NCBI RefSeq assembly: GCF_012927745.1
Contig: NZ_JABBKX010000001.1
Coordinates: 434,001-498,000 of the forward strand
DNA: 64,000 nt
DNA from: Neoroseomonas marina
Lineage (GTDB): Bacteria > Pseudomonadota > Alphaproteobacteria > Acetobacterales > Acetobacteraceae
Reading direction: 5' to 3'
In this document: in pieces, positions 7,838 to 15,339 of the stretch
Layout of the letters: every line of letters begins with the position of its first letter
Numbering within the stretch: the first letter of the stretch is position 1
Notes under the pieces: generated by a model
Seen by the model: only the letters and a program-made list of their open reading frames with translations
Told to the model about the DNA's origin: nothing
Database searches by the model: none
Position numbers and translations under genes: made by a program

Positions 7838-9561
7838 TGGAACGTCGCCGCACCGATATCCTCGTCCTTGGCGCGGGCGGCGCGGGGCTGCTCGCCGCGC
7901 TGCACGCGAAGGACACGGCACCCGATCTTGACGTGACCATCGCGGTGAAGGGACTGCTCGGGAAATGCGGCTGCACCCGCATGGTCCAGGGCGGCTACAA
8001 CGTCGCCATCGCCGCGGGGGATTCCGCCGAGCGCCATTTCATGGACACGCTCGACGGCGGGAAATGGCTGAACGACCAGGACCTTGCCTGGACGCTGGTG
8101 GTGGGCGCGCAGCGGCGCATCCGCGAGCTCGAGAACCGCTGGGGCTGCTTCTTCGACCGCAACCCGGACGGCACCATCCACCAGAAGGCCTTCGCCGGGC
8201 AGACCTTCGACCGCACGGTCCACAAGGGCGACCTGACGGGCATCGAGATCGTCAACCGCCTCGCCGAGCAGGTCTGGGCGCGCGGCATCAACCGCATGGA
8301 GGAACACCGCGCCGTCGCGCTGATCCGTAGCCGCGACAGATCGCGCATCGCGGGCGTTCTGCTGATCGATATGCGCTCAGGCGGGCTGGTCTTCGTGCAG
8401 GCCAAGGCCGTGCTGCTCGGGACCGGCGGCGGGCCGACCATGTACAAGTACCATACGCCTTCGGGCGACAAGGCCTGCGACGGCATGGCCATGGCGCTGC
8501 GCGCGGGCCTGCCGCTGCGCGACATGGAGATGGTGCAGTTCCACCCGACCGGCGTGCTCGCCGGCCCGGGGACGCGCATGACCGGCACCATCATCGAGGA
8601 AGGGCTGCGCGGCGCCGGGGGCTATCTGCTCGGCGGCGACGGGCAGCGCTTCATGCACAAGTACGATCCGCGCAACGAGCGTGCGACGCGCGACATAGTC
8701 TCGCGCTCCATGCAGCGGGAGATCCTCGCCGGCAACGTCAACCCCGAAGGCGGGCTGTGGATCGAGATGGGCCATCTCGGCCCCGACCGCGTGCGGCGCG
8801 AGTTCAAGGGCATGGTCGAACGCTGCGCCGACAACGGCTTCGACCTCGCCGCCGGGCGCGTGCCGGTGGTGCCGACCGCGCACTACATGATGGGCGGCGT
8901 GGTGTTCCGCGCGGATGGCTCGACCGGCCTGCCGGGCCTGTTCGCCGCCGGGGAGGACACCGGCGGCGTGCATGGCGCGAACCGGCTTGGCGGCAACGGT
9001 GTGGCGAATTCGACCGTCTTCGGCGGCATCGCCGGCGACAGCATGGCCACCTGGGTGCCGCGGCACGGCGCCTTCGAGGAGCCGGACCAGGCCGCGCTCG
9101 ACGAAGCCACCGCCTTCGTCCACGCGCCTTTCGGCCGGCCGGCGCGCAACCTCTCGCCGATCCGCGACGCGCTGCTCGACATGATGTGGGACAAGGCCGG
9201 CATCCTGCGCGATGCGGCGGGCCTGGCGGAGGCCGCCGCCGCGCTCAATGGCCTGGAGGCCGAGGTCGACGCCGCCGGCGTGGACGGCCGCGACCGCGCC
9301 TTCAACCTGACCTGGCACGACTGGCTGAACCTGAAGTCGCAACTGCTCGTCAGCCGCGCCATCGTCGCCGCGGCGCAGGCGCGCGAGGAATCCCGCGGCG
9401 CCCATTGGCGGGAGGATTTCCCGCAGACCAATGACGACGCCGCAGGCCTCGCCGCGACGCGCGTGGCGCTGCGCGACGGCGCCATCGCGCTCGACTGGCA
9501 GCAGGTCGCCTTCACCCGCCTGAAGCCGGGCGAGAGCCTGCTGCCCGCCGCCGCGGAGTGA
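7837..9561 (+). CDS. Succinate dehydrogenase/fumarate reductase flavoprotein subunit lacking the FAD-linking His
   Basis: A 574-aa catalytic subunit. The N-terminal dinucleotide fold is DILVLGAGGAGLLAALHA. Active-site elements of SdhA/FrdA are intact: QFHPTGV, the IIEEGLRGAGGYL loop, RATRDIVSRSM, PTAHYMMGGV and HGANRLGGNG. However, the motif that normally reads RSHT..AQGG is CGCTRMVQGG here, so the histidine that binds FAD covalently is Cys46. This predicts non-covalent FAD, as in L-aspartate oxidase, and possibly a shifted redox direction. It is the last gene of the operon, coupled to the small ORF before it, and presumably pairs with the SdhB-like subunit encoded 3 kb upstream. Confidence 0.88.
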   Translation: MERRRTDILVLGAGGAGLLAALHAKDTAPDLDVTIAVKGLLGKCGCTRMVQGGYNVAIAAGDSAERHFMDTLDGGKWLNDQDLAWTLVVGAQRRIRELENRWGCFFDRNPDGTIHQKAFAGQTFDRTVHKGDLTGIEIVNRLAEQVWARGINRMEEHRAVALIRSRDRSRIAGVLLIDMRSGGLVFVQAKAVLLGTGGGPTMYKYHTPSGDKACDGMAMALRAGLPLRDMEMVQFHPTGVLAGPGTRMTGTIIEEGLRGAGGYLLGGDGQRFMHKYDPRNERATRDIVSRSMQREILAGNVNPEGGLWIEMGHLGPDRVRREFKGMVERCADNGFDLAAGRVPVVPTAHYMMGGVVFRADGSTGLPGLFAAGEDTGGVHGANRLGGNGVANSTVFGGIAGDSMATWVPRHGAFEEPDQAALDEATAFVHAPFGRPARNLSPIRDALLDMMWDKAGILRDAAGLAEAAAALNGLEAEVDAAGVDGRDRAFNLTWHDWLNLKSQLLVSRAIVAAAQAREESRGAHWREDFPQTNDDAAGLAATRVALRDGAIALDWQQVAFTRLKPGESLLPAAAE

Positions 9562-9686
9562 CCGCGCCGCGCTTGACATCCCGCGGCGCGCTACCCACCC
9601 TCGGCTGCAAGGGGATGTCCGCGATCACCCCGTGAGGCTCCGGCCGAAGCATCGCGTCCCGAACTCCCTGTGGAGAGGACGCCCCC

Positions 9687-10505
9687 ATGCCGGCCCCGAC
9701 CATCATCACGCCCCAGCAACTCGCCCGCCGCGTCGGGCTGCCCGATGCGCCCGCGATCATCGACGTCCGCGTCGCGGAGGACGCCGCCGCCGATCCGCGC
9801 TTCATCCCCGGTGCCGTCCGCCGCGCCCACGATGATGTCGCGGCCTGGGCGGGGCGCTTCGCCGGCCGCGATGTCGTCGTCGTCTGTCAGAAGGGGCTCA
9901 AGCTCAGCCAGGGGGCGGCGGCCTGGCTGCGCCATGCCGGGGCGAATGCCGAATCCCTCGAAGGCGGCTTCGAGGCCTGGCGCGATGCGCGCCTGCCTCT
10001 CGTCGCCCCCGCCCATGTCCCGCCGCGCGACGCGCAGGGCCGCACGGTCTGGGTCACGCGGGCGCGGCCCAAGGTGGACCGCATCGCCTGCCCCTGGCTG
10101 ATCCGCCGCTTCGTCGATCCGGATGCGGTCTTCCTCTTCGTCGCACCGTCGGAAGTGACCGCCGTCGCGGAACGCTTCGGCGCCACCCCCTTCGACATCG
10201 AAGGCGTCTTCTGGTCCCATCGCGGCAACCTCTGCACCTTCGACGTGATGCTCGACGAATTCGGCCTGCATACCGAGGCGCTGGACCGCCTCGCCCTCAT
10301 CGTCCGTGGTGCCGACACGGCGCGGCCGGACCTGGCGCCGGAGGCGGCGGGGCTGCTCGCCGCCTCGCTCGGCCTGTCGCGCATGCATCGCGACGACCTG
10401 GCGCAGCTCGATGCCGGCTGTGCGCTGTATGACGCCTTCTACCGCTGGGCGCGCGACGCGACCGACGAGACACACAACTGGCCGACGCCCGGGAAGCCCG
10501 CATGA
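9687..10505 (+). CDS. Rhodanese-ChrB fusion, chromate resistance regulator/accessory protein
   Basis: A 272-aa protein with two parts. Residues 1-110 are a rhodanese-like domain with IIDVRVAED and a candidate active-site Cys in VVVCQKGLKLSQG. Residues 120-265 are a ChrB-type domain (RPKVDRIACPWLIRRFVDPDA...CTFDVMLDEFGL). ChrB proteins act with the chromate exporter ChrA, as a sensor or accessory factor. The ATG follows GGAGAGGA. In the 125-bp upstream gap I see a possible -35 hexamer TTGACA (9573-9578) but no convincing -10. The gene end overlaps chrA as ATGA. Confidence 0.85.
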   Translation: MPAPTIITPQQLARRVGLPDAPAIIDVRVAEDAAADPRFIPGAVRRAHDDVAAWAGRFAGRDVVVVCQKGLKLSQGAAAWLRHAGANAESLEGGFEAWRDARLPLVAPAHVPPRDAQGRTVWVTRARPKVDRIACPWLIRRFVDPDAVFLFVAPSEVTAVAERFGATPFDIEGVFWSHRGNLCTFDVMLDEFGLHTEALDRLALIVRGADTARPDLAPEAAGLLAASLGLSRMHRDDLAQLDAGCALYDAFYRWARDATDETHNWPTPGKPA

Positions 10506-11827
10506 CGCCCCAGCCGCCTTTCCCCACCTTCGCCGAGGCGCTGCGCGTCTGGCTGCGCGTCGGCCTGCTGTCCTTCGGCGGGCCTGCCGCGCAGATCGCG
10601 GTGATGCACCGGGAAGTGGTGGACGACCGCCACTGGGTCTCGGACGCGCGGTTCCTGCACGCGCTCAACTTCTGCATGCTGCTGCCCGGGCCCGAGGCGA
10701 CGCAGCTCGCCACCTATCTCGGCTGGCTGATGCATGGGGTGAAGGGCGGCATCGCGGCGGGCGTGCTGTTCGTCCTGCCCGGCGCGGCCGTGATGCTCGC
10801 GCTGTCGATGATCTACGCGACGCTGGGCGAGGTGCCGATCGTCGCCGCGCTGTTCTTCGGCCTGAAATGCGCCGTGCTGGTGCTGGTGGTCGAGGCGCTG
10901 CTGCGCGTCGCCAAGCGCGCCCTGCATGGCGGCGCCGCCTGGCTGCTGGCGGCAGCCGCCTTCGTCGCGCTGGCCGCCTTCGCGGTGCCCTTCCCGCTGG
11001 TGGTGCTGGCCGCGCTCGTGATCGGCTACCTGCTGCCCGGCGCCTTCGTTGCCGGCGGCCACGGCAAGGCGAAGGACGGGCCGCCGGCGCTGCTCGACGC
11101 GGTGATCGCGGCCGAACCCGACCGCATCGCGGGCATGACCCCCGCGGCGCGGCGGGCGGGGCTGATCACGCTGTCGCTGTGGCTCTGGCCGGTGGTGCTG
11201 CTGATGGGCACGCCGGTCTGGGGCGACATCGCCTGGTTCTTCTCCAAGATGGCGGTGGTCACCTTCGGCGGCGCCTATGCGGTGCTGGCCTATGTGGCGC
11301 AGGAGGCGGTGGAGCATTACCGCTGGCTGACGGCGCCCGAGATGCTGGCGGGCCTCGGCCTCGCGGAGACCACGCCGGGCCCGCTGATCCTGGTCTTGCA
11401 ATTCGTCGGCTTCCTCGCCGGCTACGGCCATGGCGGGATCATCGGCGGCGTCGGCGGTTCGGTGCTGACGCTCTGGGTCACCTTCGCGCCCTGCTTCGCC
11501 TTCATCTTCCTGGGCGCGCCCTATGTCGAGCGGATGCATGACGAGCCGCGGCTGAAGGGCGCGCTGGCCGGCGTCACCTCGGCCGTGGTGGGGGTGATCG
11601 CCAATCTCGCCTTGTGGTTCGGGTTGCGCGTGATCTTCGCCGAGGTGCGGCGCGTCCCGCTCGGCCCGGCGGCGATCGACTTGCCGGTCATCTCCACGGT
11701 GCAGCCAGCCGCGCTGGGGCTGGCGGTGCTGGCGGCGGTGCTGCTGTTCGGCTTCCGGCTGGGCCTGGCGAAGACGCTGGCGGCCTGCGCGCTGGCTGGC
11801 CTCGCCCTATCGTTCGTTCACGCCTGA
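10502..11827 (+). CDS. chrA: Chromate efflux transporter ChrA
   Basis: A 441-aa inner-membrane protein of the two-domain (long-chain) CHR family, with about 10-12 hydrophobic segments. Both halves show the family pattern: the N-half has LSFGGPAAQIAVMHREVV and LPGPEATQLATYLGW, and the C-half repeats it as TFGGAYAVLAYVAQEAVE and TTPGPLILVLQFVGF. It exports chromate using the proton-motive force. It is coupled to the rhodanese-ChrB gene by a 4-bp overlap, which supports a resistance role. Sulfate or other oxyanions may be secondary substrates. Confidence 0.92.
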   Translation: MTPQPPFPTFAEALRVWLRVGLLSFGGPAAQIAVMHREVVDDRHWVSDARFLHALNFCMLLPGPEATQLATYLGWLMHGVKGGIAAGVLFVLPGAAVMLALSMIYATLGEVPIVAALFFGLKCAVLVLVVEALLRVAKRALHGGAAWLLAAAAFVALAAFAVPFPLVVLAALVIGYLLPGAFVAGGHGKAKDGPPALLDAVIAAEPDRIAGMTPAARRAGLITLSLWLWPVVLLMGTPVWGDIAWFFSKMAVVTFGGAYAVLAYVAQEAVEHYRWLTAPEMLAGLGLAETTPGPLILVLQFVGFLAGYGHGGIIGGVGGSVLTLWVTFAPCFAFIFLGAPYVERMHDEPRLKGALAGVTSAVVGVIANLALWFGLRVIFAEVRRVPLGPAAIDLPVISTVQPAALGLAVLAAVLLFGFRLGLAKTLAACALAGLALSFVHA

Positions 11828-11880
11828 CCGGGCCGGCCAAAAGGCTTGGCTGCGGCCCCGGCGGGTGCCGCCGCCAGCAC

Positions 11881-11955
11881 GGCGAAGCCGGAGGCCGCGG
11901 ACGAGGCCCACCGGACGTCCGAGGCGCACGAAGGCTCCGCCTTCCTGCGCACGCG
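11881..11955. repeat. Intergenic hairpin repeat (copy D)
   Basis: This repeat lies in the 128 bp between chrA and mbfA and abuts the mbfA stop codon. A 12-bp hairpin (one mismatch) lies at 11924-11950, with arms GCGCACGAAGGC and GCCTTCCTGCGC. The 15-mer GAGGCGCACGAAGGC (11921-11935) recurs exactly at 47299-47313, again next to the 3' end of a minus-strand gene. A terminator role at mbfA is plausible. Confidence 0.5.
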
Positions 11956-12945
11956 TCACGAACCGCCGATCAGGATGCCCGTCGCCAGCACCAGGCTGCC
12001 GCCCAGCAGGATCTGGAACATCGCCCGGCCGATCGGCGTTTCCATGTAGCGGTTCTGGATCCAGACGATCGCCCAGAGCTCGAAGAACACCACCACCAGC
12101 GCGATCGCCGTCGCGGTCCAGAAATGCGGGATCAGGTAGGGCAGCGCATGGCCAAGACCGCCCAGCGCCGTCATGACGCCCGAGGCGAGGCCCCGCTTCA
12201 GCGGCGACCCGCGCCCCGACAGCTTCCCGTCGTCATGCGCCGCTTCGGTGAAGCCCATCGAGATGCCGGCGCCGAGCGACGCCGACAGGCCCACCAGGAA
12301 GGTCGTCCCCGGGTTCTGCGTCGCGAAGGCGGTGGCGAAGATCGGCGCCAGGGTCGAGACCGACCCGTCCATCAGCCCGGCGAGGCCCGGCTGCACCCAG
12401 GTCAGGACGAATTGCCGCTTGGCATGGGCTTCCTCCTCCGCACCCTCCTCGCGGTGCGTGAGGTCCTCGGTCAGCCGCGCCGCACCTTCCTCGTGCTGCG
12501 CCTCCGCCTCGGCGAGGTCACCGAGCAGCCGTCGCACCTCGGCGTCCGTGCTGCGGGACGCGGCGGCGATGTAGAAGGTGCGGGCTTGCTGCTCCATCGC
12601 CCGCGCTTCCTCGCGGATGCGCTCGAGGCTGAGGTTCTCGACCAGCCAGACCGGCTTGCGCTGGTAGAAATCCGCCACGTGCTCGCGCCGGATCGGCAGG
12701 ATCAGGTCCCCGTAGCGCGCGCGATAGAGGTCGATCAGCCGCCGCCGGTGGTCGTTCTCCTCCGCCGCCATGGCGTCGAAGACGGCGGCCGAGGCCGGGT
12801 ATTGCTCGCGCAGCCGGCTCGCATAGAGCGCGTAGATGGTGCCGTCCTCCTCCTCGGAGGAAATGGCGAGCGCCAGGATCTCCTGCGGGGTGAGGCTGTC
12901 GAAGCGACGGCGGCCGGCGCCGAGGAAGGGGATCAGGGTCGTCAT
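11956..12945 (-). CDS. mbfA: Membrane-bound ferritin MbfA (rubrerythrin-VIT1 fusion)
   Basis: A 329-aa two-part protein. The N-terminal half is a ferritin-like diiron helical bundle with glutamates in ISSEEEDGTIY, MAAEENDHRRRL and AEAEAQHEEG. The C-terminal half is a VIT1/CCC1-like membrane domain (PGLAGLMDGSVSTLAP, then about four helices). In Bradyrhizobium and Agrobacterium this protein exports iron and protects against iron and peroxide stress. I chose the ATG that begins MTTLIPFLG, because it fits the family N-terminus; the ORF extends 22 codons further upstream. A TGAC-N6-GTCA palindrome lies 38 bp upstream of the start. Confidence 0.88.
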   Translation of the reverse strand: MTTLIPFLGAGRRRFDSLTPQEILALAISSEEEDGTIYALYASRLREQYPASAAVFDAMAAEENDHRRRLIDLYRARYGDLILPIRREHVADFYQRKPVWLVENLSLERIREEARAMEQQARTFYIAAASRSTDAEVRRLLGDLAEAEAQHEEGAARLTEDLTHREEGAEEEAHAKRQFVLTWVQPGLAGLMDGSVSTLAPIFATAFATQNPGTTFLVGLSASLGAGISMGFTEAAHDDGKLSGRGSPLKRGLASGVMTALGGLGHALPYLIPHFWTATAIALVVVFFELWAIVWIQNRYMETPIGRAMFQILLGGSLVLATGILIGGS

Positions 12946-12983
12946 GGTGCGCCGCAGAAAAGCACAGGCCAGCCGGGAACGCA

Positions 12984-12997
12984 TGACACGCTTGTCA
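12984..12997. promoter_or_regulatory. TGAC-N6-GTCA palindrome upstream of mbfA
   Basis: The site reads TGAC-ACGCTT-GTCA; the dyad extends one base on each side (ATGACA...TGTCAT). It lies in the mbfA/two-component divergent region. The same TGAC-N6-GTCA arrangement occurs at 15240-15253 ahead of the protease gene, so both may bind one regulator, perhaps the adjacent OmpR-type protein (inference). Confidence 0.45.
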
Positions 12998-13211
12998 TAC
13001 TGCGGCGCCATTCGTCTCCATCATCGCGGACGCAGTCTTCCTCCCGGCGGCCGACTACCGCCGCCGCGCGCCTCCCGGCCCTTCCTTCCCCCGCCGGGGG
13101 GCGCGCGCCCCCTCCTCCCCGCCCGGCCCGTCCCTGGACGCGCGCCCGGCCGCGGACCACCATCGCGGCCCCTTCGCCCCCCGGCGTGCAGCAGCAGGAG
13201 AACCGGCCAGG

Positions 13212-13901
13212 ATGCGCATTCTGGTCATCGAGGATGATCGCGCGACCGCGGATTACGTCGCCAAGGGCCTGACCGAGGAAGGCTTCGTCGTGGACGTCGC
13301 CCGCACCGGCAAGGACGGGCTGTTCCTCGCGCTCAACGAACCCTTCGACGTCATCGTGACCGACCGGATGCTGCCGGGCCCCGACGGGCTGTCCATCGTG
13401 CGCGCCATCCGCGCCTCCAACATCGGCACGCCGGTGCTGATGCTGACGGCGCTCGGCGACGTCGACCGCAAGGTGGAGGGCCTGGAGGCCGGCGCCGACG
13501 ACTACCTCGCCAAGCCCTTCGCCTTCGCCGAATTGCGCGCCCGGGTCCGGGCCCTCGCCCGCCGTCCCGCCGCCCCACCGGCCGAACAGACTGCGCTCGA
13601 GGTGGGCGACATCCGCATGGACCTGCTCCATCGCATCGCGACGCGCCGCGGACGGACGCTCGACCTGCTGCCGACCGAATGGCGGCTGTTGGAATTCATG
13701 ATGCGCAACCCCGGCGTGGTGCTGACACGGACCATGCTGCTGGAGAAGGTGTGGGATTTCTCCTTCGATCCCACCACCAACGTGGTCGACGTGCATGTCA
13801 GCCGCCTGCGCCGCAAGCTCGAGGGCCCGGGCGAGCCGCCGGCCATCCGCACCGTGCGCGGGGCGGGCTACGTGCTCGAACCCCGCGCCGCCCCCGCGTG
13901 A
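13212..13901 (+). CDS. OmpR-family response regulator
   Basis: A 229-aa DNA-binding regulator. The receiver domain (residues 1-120) has the acidic pair ED at 7-9, phospho-acceptor Asp51 in VIVTDRMLPG, and the switch region ending in DYLAKPFAF. The C-terminal winged helix (about 130-225) shows the OmpR/PhoB pattern LLPTEWRLLEFMMRNPG...VDVHVSRLRRKLE...IRTVRGAGYVLE. It is coupled to its kinase through a GTGA overlap. An AGGAGA ribosome site precedes the ATG. The 200 bp upstream are very C-rich and contain only the palindrome described separately. Confidence 0.92.
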   Translation: MRILVIEDDRATADYVAKGLTEEGFVVDVARTGKDGLFLALNEPFDVIVTDRMLPGPDGLSIVRAIRASNIGTPVLMLTALGDVDRKVEGLEAGADDYLAKPFAFAELRARVRALARRPAAPPAEQTALEVGDIRMDLLHRIATRRGRTLDLLPTEWRLLEFMMRNPGVVLTRTMLLEKVWDFSFDPTTNVVDVHVSRLRRKLEGPGEPPAIRTVRGAGYVLEPRAAPA

Positions 13902-15220
13902 TCCGCCGCAGCTTCGCGCTCCGGGCCGCCCTCGGCGCCGCGGGGCTGATGCTGCTCGCGTCGCTGCTCGGGGCCGGCTGGGTCTGGTATGCGGCCGAGC
14001 AGGAACTGCGCGCGCAGCGCGACCTGGCCCTCGCCGCCGAGGCCGAGGCGCTGATCCGCGAATACGAGATCCTCGGCGTCGCCGGCCTCGCCGAACAGGC
14101 CCGCGCCGTCGCCCGCCGCCAGGGCCCGATCCTGGTGCTGCTGCAGACCATCGACGGCATCCCCATCGCCGGCAATTTCCCCGGCGTCCGCCCGCCGGTG
14201 CTGCGCGGCTTCGCGACCTTTCCCGGCGGGACGGCGGACGCCGGCGTGCGCGCACTCGGCACCATGCTGCCGCCGGGGATGAACCTGATCCTGGCCGCCG
14301 AACTGGCGCCGATTTCCCGCGCCGCAACACGGCTTGCCTGGGCCCCCGCCTTCGCGGCGGGCTGTGCGGCGATCATCGCGCTGCTGCTCGGCTATGTCGC
14401 CGCCCGCCGGATCGAACGACGCATCGCCGGCGTCGGCGCGGCCGCGCGGGCCATCATGGATGGCGACCTCACCCGCCGCCTGCCCCAGGCCGGCGAGGGC
14501 GACGAATTCGACCGGCTCGCCGGCACGCTCAACACCATGCTCGGGCGGATCGAGGCGTTGATGCAGGCGCAGCGCCAGGTCACCGACGACATCGCCCATG
14601 ACCTGCGCACACCGCTCGCCCGTCTGCGCCAGCGTATCGAATCGGCGCTCGCCTCGGCCCGCGATCCGGACGGCGATGCTGCGACGCTCGAGGAGTCGCT
14701 GACCGAGCTCGACCAGGTCCTCGCCACCTTCGCCGCGCTGCTGCGCATCGCGCGGGCGGAAAGCGGCGCGCCACGGGCCGGGTTCCGCCCCATCGACCTC
14801 TCCGGCCTGGTGGGCGCCGTCGCCGAGGCCTACGAGGCCGTCGCCGAGGAGGCCGGCCGGACCCTGTCGCAGGACATCGCGCCCGGCATCGGCATGGACG
14901 GCGATGCCGCCCTGCTGCGCCAGGCGGTCGCGAACCTGCTCGACAATGCCCTCGTCCATGGCGGCCCGCATGTCGGCCTGCGCCTCGCCCCCGGCCCGGT
15001 CATCGAGGTGACGGACGACGGCCCCGGCATCCCGCCCGAGGAACGGGAGGCCGTCACCCGGCGCTTCCATCGCCTCGACGCCAGCCGCAACACGCCGGGC
15101 ACGGGCCTCGGCCTCGCCCTGGTGGCGGCGACCGCGAAGCTGCATGGCGGGCGGTTCGAGGTCCTGGACGGCCCCGGCGGCCGGGGCGCGACCATGCGCC
15201 TCACACTCGGCGGGCGCTGA
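13898..15220 (+). CDS. Sensor histidine kinase
   Basis: A 440-aa partner of the preceding regulator. It has TM1 near residues 8-30, a periplasmic sensor of about 110 aa, TM2 in WAPAFAAGCAAIIALLLGY, a HAMP domain, then HisKA with phospho-acceptor His234 in DDIAHDLRTPLARLRQR. The ATPase domain has the N box (NLLDNALVHG), G1 (DDGPGIP) and G2 (GTGLGLAL). The GTG start overlaps the regulator stop. The layout resembles QseC/TctE-type kinases. Its signal is unknown; envelope stress or metal is suggested by the neighbours (protease and ferritin). Confidence 0.92.
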   Translation: MIRRSFALRAALGAAGLMLLASLLGAGWVWYAAEQELRAQRDLALAAEAEALIREYEILGVAGLAEQARAVARRQGPILVLLQTIDGIPIAGNFPGVRPPVLRGFATFPGGTADAGVRALGTMLPPGMNLILAAELAPISRAATRLAWAPAFAAGCAAIIALLLGYVAARRIERRIAGVGAAARAIMDGDLTRRLPQAGEGDEFDRLAGTLNTMLGRIEALMQAQRQVTDDIAHDLRTPLARLRQRIESALASARDPDGDAATLEESLTELDQVLATFAALLRIARAESGAPRAGFRPIDLSGLVGAVAEAYEAVAEEAGRTLSQDIAPGIGMDGDAALLRQAVANLLDNALVHGGPHVGLRLAPGPVIEVTDDGPGIPPEEREAVTRRFHRLDASRNTPGTGLGLALVAATAKLHGGRFEVLDGPGGRGATMRLTLGGR

Positions 15221-15232
15221 CCCCCCCCCCCC
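15221..15232. repeat. Homopolymer tract of twelve C
   Basis: Twelve consecutive C residues directly follow the kinase stop codon and precede the protease promoter region. The length is exceptional in this window. It could slip during replication, or could be a sequencing artefact in length. Confidence 0.6.
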
Positions 15233-15239
15233 GCGTTTC

Positions 15240-15253
15240 TGACGCGTCTGTCA
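15240..15253. promoter_or_regulatory. TGAC-N6-GTCA palindrome upstream of the Do-family protease
   Basis: The site reads TGAC-GCGTCT-GTCA and lies 86 bp upstream of the protease start. It has the same half-sites and spacing as the one ahead of mbfA. Confidence 0.45.
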
Positions 15254-15339
15254 TGGAGACGCGGGCCGCCCCTCCACGGTCCAGGCCCGAGAGTGCCTCC
15301 TGTCGCGGCCCCGAACGGGCCGCCTACAGGAGAGTGCAG

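Noticed and set aside
11614..13272. 552-codon plus-strand ORF across the chrA end and mbfA
   Set aside because: It overlaps chrA out of frame and runs antisense to mbfA, with Arg-rich sequence and no recognisable motif.
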